Positions 10,456 through 19,522 of a stretch of 64,000 nt of DNA are shown here, one piece after another; the stretch's first letter is position 1, and each line of letters starts with the position of its first letter. A program made the translations under genes and the position numbers. Below the pieces are notes generated by a model that was not told where the DNA came from, made no database searches, and saw nothing but the letters and a program-made list of their open reading frames with translations. Origin of the DNA: Plasmodiophora brassicae (Eukaryota > Endomyxa > Phytomyxea > Plasmodiophorida > Plasmodiophoridae); contig JASFAU010000005.1 of assembly GCA_039704465.1 (NCBI GenBank), forward strand, positions 1,302,001 through 1,366,000, in the 5' to 3' direction.

Positions 10456-10889
10456 TCTCTCTCTCAACCTCTCTGGAACCTGCCTTGATCGTTGTGAATC
10501 GTTTGCGTGCGGTATCCGTCCGGGTAGTCGCACCAGTCGCAGACTCGCAGTACTGCTGACGGAGTGCGAAAGACTGCGGTGCGAGACTGCGGACTGAAAA
10601 AGAGGGGCCCTGCCCGGATCGGAGCGAGAAGCAATCAATTACCGGGCCTCTCTCTGATGGGACGAAACGCGCGCGTGGGCCCAGTGTACGAATCCGCTCG
10701 CACGAGGCCCCGGTAATTGATTGCTTCTCGCTCCGATCCGGGCAGGGCCCCTCTTTTTCAGTCCGCAGTCTTTCGCACTCCTTCAGCAGTACTGCGAGTC
10801 TGCGACTGGTGCGACTACCGGACGGATACCGCACGCAAACGATTCACAACGATCAAGGCAGGTTCCAGAGAGGTTGAGAGAGACAGAGA

Positions 10890-11474
10890 ATGGGCGGAGG
10901 CAAGGACGGTCATCACGGCGGGAAATCGCGTTCGACAGTTTGCCTGCTTCTGCTCGCCTGTCTGTTATTCGAGTTCGTGCTGGTCGCTCAAGCATCCCGC
11001 CAGGGAGGACGCCAACGACCTGCTTCCAGCGGGCAACCTGCTGTTGCGAGTGGAAGCACCCGGCGCAGCAGCAGCGGTCAGAGCCATGTCAATAGTGGTG
11101 GACGGGCGTCCAGTGTTGGCGAACAATCTTTTGGTACTGTCCGTACAAGGTCGGCTGGGCTTTCTGCTCCTGCTTCCAGTGTACCACGCGGCGGCGGCGG
11201 CCAGGTTCGCGGTGGTGGCCAGGCGACCTATGCAGGCGGGCGTCCCACTGCTGTGAGTGGACGCGGCCCGAGCAGCAGCGGAATTCAAAGCAATCGCCTG
11301 ATGCTGACGGTTGTTCGGGAGCCGGGTGGCCATCAAAGACAGGAAATCCATCAGGCTCCCGTCGCTGCAACGCCCAATCGTCCGGGCAGACCTCTGGACC
11401 TAAAGGCTACACGGGAGGGTCGCGGCCGCCAAATTGAAGACCGGCAACCCTCCCGGTTTTCCTCACTGAACTAA
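10890..11474 (+). CDS. secreted Gly/Ser-rich protein, copy B (altered C-terminus)
   Basis: This is the right-arm twin of copy A, with the same signal peptide and near-identical residues to about residue 134. It lacks the 28-nt segment found in copy A, which shifts the frame. The last 60 or so residues are then read in another frame and are Arg/Pro/Gln rich rather than Gly/Ser rich, ending SRFSSLN. The corresponding alternative frame is open in copy A too (9738-10088), so it cannot be proved from one genome which C-terminus is ancestral. It ends about 120 nt before the RPAP1 frame. Confidence 0.65.
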   Translation: MGGGKDGHHGGKSRSTVCLLLLACLLFEFVLVAQASRQGGRQRPASSGQPAVASGSTRRSSSGQSHVNSGGRASSVGEQSFGTVRTRSAGLSAPASSVPRGGGGQVRGGGQATYAGGRPTAVSGRGPSSSGIQSNRLMLTVVREPGGHQRQEIHQAPVAATPNRPGRPLDLKATREGRGRQIEDRQPSRFSSLN

Positions 11475-11595
11475 CGATGAGTTTCACATTACCCCCTCAC
11501 TGGAATACACACAGCGGCGATCCTCCCGTGGGGGATACATCGGTCTATCCTCAGGTAAACCGCTCGGTACCACACCTGTCACCTCCCATGCGGTC

Positions 11596-14500
11596 ATGGC
11601 CCACATCGTCACCGCAGTACGGGGCGAGCACCTACTGTACGTAGCGTTCGTCGCGTCAGAAGGACTGCGCCGCGGAGTTTTTCCTCCAGTGGCGCGCGAA
11701 CTGCAGCCCACAGTGGTGATGACTGGGCGGGTCTGGCACCATCCGCACCAGGTCGTGCAGACGGACGCATCCCGATTGTCGCGCCCGCCTCCACAACGCG
11801 ACTCTTCCAGTAGTCGCGGGTTCCCCAATGCTGTCCGCGATGGCCATTTGCCGCGATCGTCGCCATCGCCGGGCCAGTCGATTTTCGCCGCACAACGACG
11901 ACTGCAGACGGCGGCAGCGCCGTCGCCTGTGCCCCAGGAGCGGCCAGTTGGCGACGACGCCCAGGACATGTTCGATCGGATGAGCGAGGCGGAGCGTCTG
12001 GAGGCTCGTGAGAGTCTGCTGCAAACTCTCCCGCCTGGCCTGATCGAGAAGTGGATGTCGCACGATCGCGAACCTGAGGCATCATCATCGTCGTCGTCGT
12101 CGTCCGACGATGAACGCGTTGAAGTTGACGATACGGACGTCGTGCCGTCCAACGACCCTGACAACGGTCTGCCTGGGGACGAATCACCAGGTGACTGGAG
12201 GTTCGACTTCCAGGGCCGTATCGTGTTTGCCAAGGGTACCGGACACGTTGACGACGGTGAAGGGTTACACCACCACGATGCCGAGCCGTCTCGTCCTGGC
12301 TACACGATCGGCGAGCTGTGCCGCCTGGCACGATCGGCAGTCACCGCTCAGCGCACGGCCGCTCTGGCCGTGATGACGGCCGTCCTGACGTCCTGCCGAC
12401 GCGCCGCATACGGCGACCGAACCGTGCCGATCTGGAGGTCGATGAACTTCGCGAACAAGGCCCCACTGCTACTTCGCTCGTCGCTGGACTCGACGAACGC
12501 CAAAGAGATGCACCTGGCGCTGTCCGCGCTAGCGGTCACGTTCGCACCTGGCGACCTGGACGTCACCGTCGGCGACCTGGATCGGTACCAGGGCGGGGTC
12601 GTCTGGCCGGGACACGCCCCCGAGGCCAGTGCCGACATCCTGAAGCCGCTCCTGTCCATGTCGATCCTGGAACGCTTGCGGTACGTTGTCGATGCGGGCG
12701 CGCTCCGCCCCGACATCGTGTCGGACGACGCGTTCAACGCCGACTGCCGGCGACAGGCCCTGTTGCTGCTGACAGCGATCGCCGCTCATTCCCCCGAATT
12801 CGCCCGTCGTATCGTCGCCTGCGACATGATGCTGCCAGCGCTGCTGGGCGCGTTGCGCGCCGATGCCACCGTCGAGGCTACGCTGACGCTTCTTCGGCTG
12901 CTGTGCCTCGCGTCACCGGACGCGTCTGTCGCGGTGTCGGCGTGCACAACGATTCGCAGCATCATCGAGGGCGATTCTCGGCAGCGTTGCCGCACGCTGG
13001 CGGTTCGCGTCGCGTCGAGTTGTATGCGGCACGGGTCTGGTCTGATCGGGGACGACGCCGACCTCGTGCTTCTGCCGCCGACGGGACCCGACGATGCTCG
13101 CGCCTACTGTGCCCTGCTGTCGCACACGACGACGCTCGCGCGTGTACCACTCGATGCAGTACGCGGCTGGGCCGGAGACCATTCCAGTCAGGCGCTCAGC
13201 GCGGTCCTGCACCTGCTCGCTTGCCACCCGTACCTGGCCGTGTCCCCAAGCGATCTTCGTGATGTCTGGAGGGCCACGTGCGACCGCTTCGTCGACTTTC
13301 GCCCTGAAACGCATCAGGTTGCGCTGCCTGGTGTGTTCCAGCCTGTTCAACGCTGCTCCGATGTTGCCGACACGTTGTGCTCCATCGTGCGGTGCTGGGA
13401 CGCGCGTTCGGTGCCGTGCACCAGCGACGTCGTGGACGATCTGGTGGGACTCCTGGCCGATGACTTGACTGGCCGATGCGCGTGCACCGCCGCCCTGGTC
13501 GCCCATGCCGCGATCTATCTCTCACACGCCGCTATCGGCGTCTCGTCGTCGTCGCTTCCCCCTGGCGGATTCGTCCGGTTCTTGACGACGGTGCCGTCGA
13601 TCGCGTTCCCTGGGCAGGAACGCCTGTGCGCTCGGGCGGTGAAGTCGCTCGTTGCTGCTGCGCTGGGAGCGGCCACCGACCCGGACCTGCTGGAACTAAT
13701 GCATCAGTGCATCGCCGGCTGCGACGCGACCCTGCCGCTGTCGCCGGCCTGGCTCTTCGACACGACGGTGTCCTGTTTGGATCTGTCCACGATCGATACG
13801 CAGCGGTCGATTCGGATGACGCGCGCGTTGCTTCGCTTCTGGGCTCTGGACCAGGTCGTCGGGTCCGTGTCGAGCCAGACGCTGTGGCAGGCGCTGCTTC
13901 GTGTGTTCTGCCTGGGGTGCCAGGTGTTTCTGGACGCGACCGTGGACAAGCATCTGGACCTGCTGACGCGGCGCTGTCTCGCGTCCGGCCAGATCGGCAA
14001 CGTCGACAAGTCGGTCGTGGACCACGTCGGCGCCGTGTTCGTCGAAGAGTCGTTCGGCAGCGACGTGTTCTCGCGCGTCATATTATGCATGCTGGTCGGC
14101 GGCGCCCTGGCCAACGAAGAGGCCCAGGTGGCGTTGTGGGCCCGGGTCGGTGTCCAAACGGCATGCCGCCTGGGTGCGGCCTGGTCGGACGGCGACGTGA
14201 TGCCGCCCATGACGATGCAGGCCTACCTGCCAAGGACGCCCGTCTCGCACGACGTCCTCGTTTACCTGCAGGATGTTCTGAAGCAGCCGCGGGTGTCGTC
14301 CTGGATCATGTACGCGTCCGCGGTGCATGCCATCCACCTGGCGTATTTCCGGGATGACCTTGACGATGCGTCGGTCGCCGTGATGGACCTCGCCGACCTC
14401 GTCATCAGCCTGCCACGGCAGCCCCTGCTCGACCTGCTGTCCTATGACCCATCCGCCCCGTGCCATGGGTTCTTCTGCCTGCGCCCGCGCGACTCGGTTC

Positions 14501-14601
14501 AGTTCGTGCGTCCCCGCGTACGTCGTGTCCTGGACCTGGCCGTGCAATTCTCACCCGACGTAGCCGACGTGGTCTCCACGCTTCCCAGTGATTCTCAGTA
14601 A
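11596..14601 (+). CDS. RPAP1: RNA polymerase II-associated protein 1 (RPAP1)
   Basis: RPAP1 is a cytoplasmic-nuclear factor needed for assembly and import of RNA polymerase II and its Mediator contacts. The frame is uninterrupted for 1001 codons. Near residues 75-150 lie RGFPNAV and GQSIFAAQ, then a helix AERLEARESLLQTLPPGLIE like the RPAP1 N-terminal domain. Next are WRFDFQGRIV and LHHHDAEPSRPGYTIGELC, the conserved start of the RPAP1 C domain (usual form LHHHGEEPxxxGY). The rest is an alpha-solenoid of Ala/Leu-rich helices. An acidic Ser run follows residue 155. The true start is uncertain: the first 45 residues have no recognisable conservation, and a later Met near 11716 is possible. The inverted duplication ends only about 40 nt upstream. 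Confidence 0.87.
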   Translation: MAHIVTAVRGEHLLYVAFVASEGLRRGVFPPVARELQPTVVMTGRVWHHPHQVVQTDASRLSRPPPQRDSSSSRGFPNAVRDGHLPRSSPSPGQSIFAAQRRLQTAAAPSPVPQERPVGDDAQDMFDRMSEAERLEARESLLQTLPPGLIEKWMSHDREPEASSSSSSSSDDERVEVDDTDVVPSNDPDNGLPGDESPGDWRFDFQGRIVFAKGTGHVDDGEGLHHHDAEPSRPGYTIGELCRLARSAVTAQRTAALAVMTAVLTSCRRAAYGDRTVPIWRSMNFANKAPLLLRSSLDSTNAKEMHLALSALAVTFAPGDLDVTVGDLDRYQGGVVWPGHAPEASADILKPLLSMSILERLRYVVDAGALRPDIVSDDAFNADCRRQALLLLTAIAAHSPEFARRIVACDMMLPALLGALRADATVEATLTLLRLLCLASPDASVAVSACTTIRSIIEGDSRQRCRTLAVRVASSCMRHGSGLIGDDADLVLLPPTGPDDARAYCALLSHTTTLARVPLDAVRGWAGDHSSQALSAVLHLLACHPYLAVSPSDLRDVWRATCDRFVDFRPETHQVALPGVFQPVQRCSDVADTLCSIVRCWDARSVPCTSDVVDDLVGLLADDLTGRCACTAALVAHAAIYLSHAAIGVSSSSLPPGGFVRFLTTVPSIAFPGQERLCARAVKSLVAAALGAATDPDLLELMHQCIAGCDATLPLSPAWLFDTTVSCLDLSTIDTQRSIRMTRALLRFWALDQVVGSVSSQTLWQALLRVFCLGCQVFLDATVDKHLDLLTRRCLASGQIGNVDKSVVDHVGAVFVEESFGSDVFSRVILCMLVGGALANEEAQVALWARVGVQTACRLGAAWSDGDVMPPMTMQAYLPRTPVSHDVLVYLQDVLKQPRVSSWIMYASAVHAIHLAYFRDDLDDASVAVMDLADLVISLPRQPLLDLLSYDPSAPCHGFFCLRPRDSVQFVRPRVRRVLDLAVQFSPDVADVVSTLPSDSQ

Positions 14602-15003
14602 TATATGCTCGTACATATAGGGCAACCCCTCCCCGCTGGCTCGGTGAACCTTGGCGGGCCTGGCTGGGCGTCCAGCAGACACGTCAGGCGGATGTCTTGT
14701 TGTTGTTCGCGGGCGCGAATATCGCGTTCTTGGGGAGAACTCGAGAAGCGCTTCGTTAAATGCCATTGTCGTAAGCGCCGCGCTCGGTTACCAAACGGCC
14801 CATCTGCGTCTCCTTGATTGCGCCCTGGTGGTCTCGGTGGCGGGCATCGAGAGACGGCAACGAACTCGCTCGTGTTAACGTTCCCGGTGCTGTGGGCCGC
14901 GCGTTGCCGACAGGCCCAAACGGTACGCTCCCCACCCTGATTCGCCGTTCCACAGACGATGTCCTTTGCGTTCCCTGGTTCGAATAAATAACGTATACAT
15001 GTA
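14602..15003. other. convergent intergenic region, no gene seen
   Basis: This lies between the stops of RPAP1 and the PPR gene, so it should hold both 3' UTRs. Short AT-rich runs (near 14602 and 14985-15003) could include polyadenylation signals, but no specific site was recognised. Confidence 0.4.
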
Positions 15004-18000
15004 TTACCAGAAGTCCCTGCACGAGCACTGCCCGTCGTGAAAGTGATGATGCCGATGGGCATCACGAATGTAGATGTCACGGCCGTGTAGCGCCGAAATG
15101 CGTTTGACGGCGTCGTGGCTGGCCGGACAGACCCGATAGTCCTTCCTGGCGCAGATGGGAACGCCAGCCGGCGACTCCTGCAGACCGTACGCGACGGCAG
15201 CGATCTCACCATGCGACCCATCGACAGCGGACGCAACGTCAGCGCCATGTGGGCACCGGGGATCACCTGCCAGCTCCTGCAGTAAACGACCGATGGCGCC
15301 CTTCAACCCAGGATCAGACGCGTACGTCTGGTCACCGCTCCTGAAACGCACGGTACGACCAGGCAGGAGGAGCGCTGTGTGGCCCTGCACAGGTTGGCAC
15401 AGTCCTCTGGCCTCCCTGTCGTCATTGAGGCGCTGTAGGCTGGGGAGGTACCCGGTCGACGCCATGTAAACCTCGGACATGGTGCTGAACGCTTCGGCCA
15501 GGAGCGATGCAGAGCAATGGGTATGCACGGGAACCAGCCGGCGAATCGTGGTGAACACACGTTGGGCTCGAAGGGCGTCCCTGTACCTGCCGCAGGCGCT
15601 GAGAAGCGTCATCCAAGAGGCGACCGTCGTCCCGGGACGAGAAAGCGCCAGGCGCTCCGCGTCGTCCAAGCGACCGGCCCGGCTGTGGAGATCAACGATG
15701 CAGGCGGTATGACGCCGGTCTGGTTCGATTTGCCACTGCGTCCTGAATTCCGACACGATCGTATCGGCGAGCGACAGGTCGCCAACGTGGCTGCAGGCGG
15801 TCAGCAACGCCAGCAACGTGTCCGCATCAGGGGCCAAACCGGCAGCCTTCATGTCCTCGAACAGACTCGTCGCCTGCGACAGCATCCCGGTGCGGGCGTA
15901 CGCGCCCATCATGGACGTGTAGGTAGGAAGGTCGGGCGTCGTCCCGTAATCGCGGAAGACACGCTCGGCGATAGCCATCTGGCCGCAATCGGCGAACGCG
16001 GCGATGAACGCGCTGACAACCTTGGAATGGGTCAGCAGCGCCGTCGTGCTGGCCCGTTGGTACAGCGACAGAACGGAGGATAGGTCGGCGCAGGCAGAGT
16101 AGGCGGACGCGAACGCGCTGATCACGAACGGGTTCAGCAGCAACGCGTTCTCCTCGGCGTATCGACGCAGGCGATGCGTGTCTGGGAGGCGAGCAACACG
16201 CCCGTAAGAAGCGACAATGCTGGCAAACGCGGCCGGTGGTGCGGCGCGACCATCGCCCCGCACGAGCAGGGCGCGTTCGGCGCTGGCGACGTCACCGCAT
16301 TGGCCATAGGCGGAGGCCAGAGCACTGACGACGTCGACGTGCGACAGCAAGCCTCGATCCCGCGCCATCTGATGCACAGCCTGGACGGACGCCAGATCAC
16401 CGCACTGGCCATACGCGGCAATGAACGCGCTGGCGACGCTGGCCTTGTCCAGCAGCGTCGAGGTCGGGTCGTCGCCCGCGTAAGCGTGAAGCCTTTCGAT
16501 ATCGGACAGTCTCGAGAGGCGCCCGTACGACGACACCACAGCGGCGAACGAGGAAGGACTGGCATGCGATGCATTGGCCATGAACACGTCCGCTGCAGTG
16601 GAAGCGTCACCGCACAGGGCGTACCCGGCGACGATCGCGCTGACAACGCCAACGTCCACGTCGCAGCCTGGACGGTCACGCACGACCCGATGGATGTGCT
16701 GGACGGAACGCAGGTCGCCACAGCGCCCATAGGCGGACAGGAACGCGCTGGCGATAAACGGGTCCGATAGAGGCAATCTCGATTGGAGCCGGTGGAGATC
16801 GGCCAGGCGCGACCGTCGGCCATAGCCAGCGACAACGCAGGCGAAGACGGAAGGCGCGATACCGTCCACGTTCGATTCGCTCAGCACACGCTCCGCCGCG
16901 GCAGGGTCGCGACATTGCCCAAAGGCCGAGGCCAACGCGCTGGCGACGCACGCGTTGCCCATCAGGTTGCGATCGAGGGCGACCTGGTACAACTCGTGAA
17001 CGGAACCCGGCTGGCGGCACCGGCCGTACGACGCCGCAAAGGCGGAGACGATGAAGGCGTTGTCCAGCAACGGGCTGATGGCACGCGCGTACCGGTACAA
17101 CGTGTTCAGGTGGGTCAGCGTCGAACAGGCCCCGATCAGCGTCGTCAGCACGGGCGCATGCAGGCGCAGGCCACGGCGCGACATGGACGAGAGCACGTCC
17201 ATCGCCTGGTCGGTGCGGTCTGCTTTCGCCAGCGCGCCGATCACGGTTGCATAGGTGTGCTCCGACGGCGCGATGTCCTTCGTCTCCAGGAGCCTCAGCA
17301 GGCCTACAGCGCTCGCGAAACGGCGCTGAGACAGCAACGCTTTGGCCACGTTCGTGTACAGCGGTTGGTTCCGGCAGACGGGGACGCGATCGGAGGCGGC
17401 CAGAGCGACAATGGATTCGGCAGCGTCGCCGGCCAACGGCGTCTGCGCCTCGGCAGAGCAGGCGGCGAACAACGACAGCATGACCTCGTTGACTTCAACG
17501 CCGTGCGAAATGGCGTCCGACAACAGGAACAAGGCGCGTTCGGGTTGGCCGCACGCGCGACACAGCCCAGCCAGGTGGCAAATGACGACGCGCGTTCGAG
17601 GACCGTACCGTCGGTACAGGTCCAGGGCGGCGTCCAGCAGCGTCGGGTCCGGCGCAGCCATGCACGCGTCGAGACACCGGACGAACATCGCATGGTCGAC
17701 GTCGACCCCGAGGCGGACAGCCGCGTACAGCACATCGGGCGCCTTCGACGGCAGGCACCGGTGGCAGAACTGGAACATGCGCGTGAAGAACGGCGCACGT
17801 GGGGCGAGCCGGCCATCGAGGACGCGCCGGAAGACGGCCCAGCCGCGCACCGGATCCGATTCGTACCGGAGAATACGGGCCGCCAGCGGCACGTTCGCGT
17901 TCCCGACGAACTCCTGGAACATGCCCGGCAGCATCGGCGCCACCGACGGGCTCGGCGCGGCGACCGCGCGCACCCCACGACGCGGCCGCCATCGCAGCAC

Positions 18001-18009
18001 GGCGTGCAT
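15004..18009 (-). CDS. PPR protein with C-terminal DYW-type cytidine deaminase domain
   Basis: DYW-type PPR proteins bind organelle RNA through about 35-residue helical repeats and convert C to U. This 1001-residue intronless protein has an Arg-rich N-terminus (MHAVLRWRPRRGVRAV) compatible with a mitochondrial presequence. Many degenerate repeats follow, such as SAFIAAYGQCGDLASVQ. The end carries a DYW-like domain: SHGEIAAVAYGL (the HxE deaminase signature), YRVCPASHDAVK, RDAHRHHHF and the terminal DGQCSCRDFW, so DFW replaces DYW. In plant DYW proteins the HxE is paired with CxxC (RVCxDCH); here the second cysteine position is Ser, which would remove one catalytic zinc ligand. Editing activity is therefore uncertain. 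It diverges from the TPR gene 323 nt away. Confidence 0.88.
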   Translation of the reverse strand: MHAVLRWRPRRGVRAVAAPSPSVAPMLPGMFQEFVGNANVPLAARILRYESDPVRGWAVFRRVLDGRLAPRAPFFTRMFQFCHRCLPSKAPDVLYAAVRLGVDVDHAMFVRCLDACMAAPDPTLLDAALDLYRRYGPRTRVVICHLAGLCRACGQPERALFLLSDAISHGVEVNEVMLSLFAACSAEAQTPLAGDAAESIVALAASDRVPVCRNQPLYTNVAKALLSQRRFASAVGLLRLLETKDIAPSEHTYATVIGALAKADRTDQAMDVLSSMSRRGLRLHAPVLTTLIGACSTLTHLNTLYRYARAISPLLDNAFIVSAFAASYGRCRQPGSVHELYQVALDRNLMGNACVASALASAFGQCRDPAAAERVLSESNVDGIAPSVFACVVAGYGRRSRLADLHRLQSRLPLSDPFIASAFLSAYGRCGDLRSVQHIHRVVRDRPGCDVDVGVVSAIVAGYALCGDASTAADVFMANASHASPSSFAAVVSSYGRLSRLSDIERLHAYAGDDPTSTLLDKASVASAFIAAYGQCGDLASVQAVHQMARDRGLLSHVDVVSALASAYGQCGDVASAERALLVRGDGRAAPPAAFASIVASYGRVARLPDTHRLRRYAEENALLLNPFVISAFASAYSACADLSSVLSLYQRASTTALLTHSKVVSAFIAAFADCGQMAIAERVFRDYGTTPDLPTYTSMMGAYARTGMLSQATSLFEDMKAAGLAPDADTLLALLTACSHVGDLSLADTIVSEFRTQWQIEPDRRHTACIVDLHSRAGRLDDAERLALSRPGTTVASWMTLLSACGRYRDALRAQRVFTTIRRLVPVHTHCSASLLAEAFSTMSEVYMASTGYLPSLQRLNDDREARGLCQPVQGHTALLLPGRTVRFRSGDQTYASDPGLKGAIGRLLQELAGDPRCPHGADVASAVDGSHGEIAAVAYGLQESPAGVPICARKDYRVCPASHDAVKRISALHGRDIYIRDAHRHHHFHDGQCSCRDFW

Positions 18010-18332
18010 GGACTATACCGGCGGACTCCGACCTGCCCCTGTTGTCGTCAACGGCGATTGGGCGCCCCCGCTGCCTGTACAGGTCCCCCCGCGGATCCAT
18101 CCCCCCGTCCCCGACGACACGATTGTGTTGCGCTGGACCCGCACAGTACCGTTTCTCCGAAGCTGCACGCGGCAAAAGTGCCACGCGCTGCGACAGACAT
18201 TGCCCGGGCGGGTCGCAGAATCACAAAGGCAATCGGACGAAGGGACCAACAGTCACGAGCGCTCTGACGGCATCACGATAGCGGCGGCGCTGGTTTTTGC
18301 AGCCGGGGCGTCGTCACACATCGTGTTGGACG
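18010..18332. promoter_or_regulatory. shared divergent upstream region of the PPR-DYW and TPR genes
   Basis: The two start codons point away from each other across this GC-rich gap, and both proteins have presequence-like N-termini. A bidirectional promoter is therefore plausible, but no core motif was recognised. Confidence 0.35.
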
Positions 18333-19303
18333 ATGTGGTCGCGGTCGCGGGGTGCTGTTCTCCGCGGCGTCGCCAGCCGGGGACGCCGGTTCCGTTCCGG
18401 ACGGCCGCCGTCGTCGGGCGTGCTGCGTGTGGCGGCAGCGACGTCGGCGCTGGTGGCGTTCGCCGGGTGGTCGTGGTCCCGGGCGACGGCGCCGACGGAT
18501 GCGCCGACGACGACGACGATGGCCACGGTGCAGGACCTGATGCGATCGGGGCAGCTGCTGGAGGATGCGGGGCATCTGACGGACGCGTTGCATATGTATC
18601 GTCGAGCTCGCACGACCGCTGAGAAGCATTACGGCCCGTACTCGTATTTCGTTGCCGGGCCGGCACAATCCGTGTCGAACGCCATGCTCGGACAGCCGAG
18701 CGCGCCGACCGGCGAAATTCGGGAGGCAATCGGCCTTCTTATGCGAGCACATGGTGGCGGCGCGCATGCGAACGTACCGCTGATGACCTGCGTTCTTACA
18801 TCGGTTCGCTTCCAGATATCGCTTTGAGAGCGGAAGACGCGCCAAGCGAGGAGGTCCGTCTGGCCCAGTTGGGATCGATCTGTTACGATCTGGGGCAGGC
18901 CTGGACCAGTCGGAATGATCACGCGCAGGCTGCGGTCTGGTTCGACAAGGCCATCGGGTACCTGAGCGGTTGCCGCCAATCGAAGCATCGTCGGGTGCAG
19001 AATGCAAATTGCAAGGCGAGCCTGTCCGCGAGCCTGTTCTACTGTGGCCGGCATCCCGAAGCGGAACGGGCCGCCCGGTCTGCGATCGAGGACGCGTCTC
19101 CTGACAGCGATGCCATGATGACCGCGTCGTTCAATCTGGGGATGATCCTGAAGGCGAAAGGCGGTGCGAACCTCGAAGCACACCAGCTGCTGGCCCGGGC
19201 CGTTCGCGTCGCGAAACGTCGTGGTGCCAAACCAAACGCCGACCTGATTGACGCCTGCGACCGCGCCATTCGAGAGCTTGACGTTCCTGAACACTCCTTC
19301 TAG
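18333..19303 (+). CDS. TPR-repeat protein, possibly mitochondrial
   Basis: The N-terminus is basic and Ser/Arg rich (MWSRSRGAVLRGVASRG), followed by a hydrophobic stretch near residues 35-50, suggesting an organelle presequence plus membrane anchor. Two parts show tetratricopeptide helices: GQLLEDAGHLTDALHMYRRA near residues 75-95 and, downstream, ICYDLGQAWTSRNDHAQAA, FYCGRHPEAERAARSAI and ASFNLGMILKAKGGANLEAH. The 5' and 3' parts are in different frames, so at least one intron is needed. A GTATTTCG donor near 18644 with a GGACAG acceptor near 18695 joins them, but the intervening peptide is less convincing than the flanks. I cannot name an orthologue. Confidence 0.6.
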
Positions 19304-19522
19304 AGGCAGTAGGTAGGTATGGCTATGTCGTTCTGGATTGCGTTAACTGCTGATGATACATGCGTTTCCTGCAGTGTGGGGGTCGATCGTCAGGCGGGTA
19401 CCCGGCCCTAATCGTGCGCTGTCGTCAATTAGTAGTCGGGGCGGTCGTCGCGTGCGACCAGATCGACCCGGGCGGCATCGCCTAATGCCCAGCATTTCCC
19501 TAAGGTGCAGGTGACGAACGCT

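Larger units (their letters stand above)
9771..11554. repeat. large inverted duplication, about 0.85-0.88 kb per arm
   Basis: The left arm (about 9771-10650) is nearly the reverse complement of the right arm (about 10704-11554), separated by about 53 nt of unique sequence. Identity is very high from end to end, with scattered substitutions and a few indels, including a 28-nt segment present in the left arm only, near 10024-10052. Each arm carries one full gene for a secreted Gly/Ser-rich protein plus its upstream region, so the genes point away from each other. The high identity implies recent origin or ongoing gene conversion. Outer ends show no clear target-site duplication, so simple transposition is not evident. 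Confidence 0.92.

Noticed and set aside
12318..13262. Plus-strand alternative frame within RPAP1
   Set aside because: It is a shifted reading of a confidently assigned gene.
14970..15000. Possible tRNA T-arm (GGTTCGAAT)
   Set aside because: No acceptor or anticodon stem could be folded around it.
14595..15266. 223-residue minus-strand frame between RPAP1 and the PPR gene
   Set aside because: It overlaps the DYW end in another frame and has no protein-like features.
16783..18267. 494-residue plus-strand frame opposite the PPR repeats
   Set aside because: Arises from third-position GC bias in the antisense of a long repeat gene; ORF starts inside and lacks motifs.
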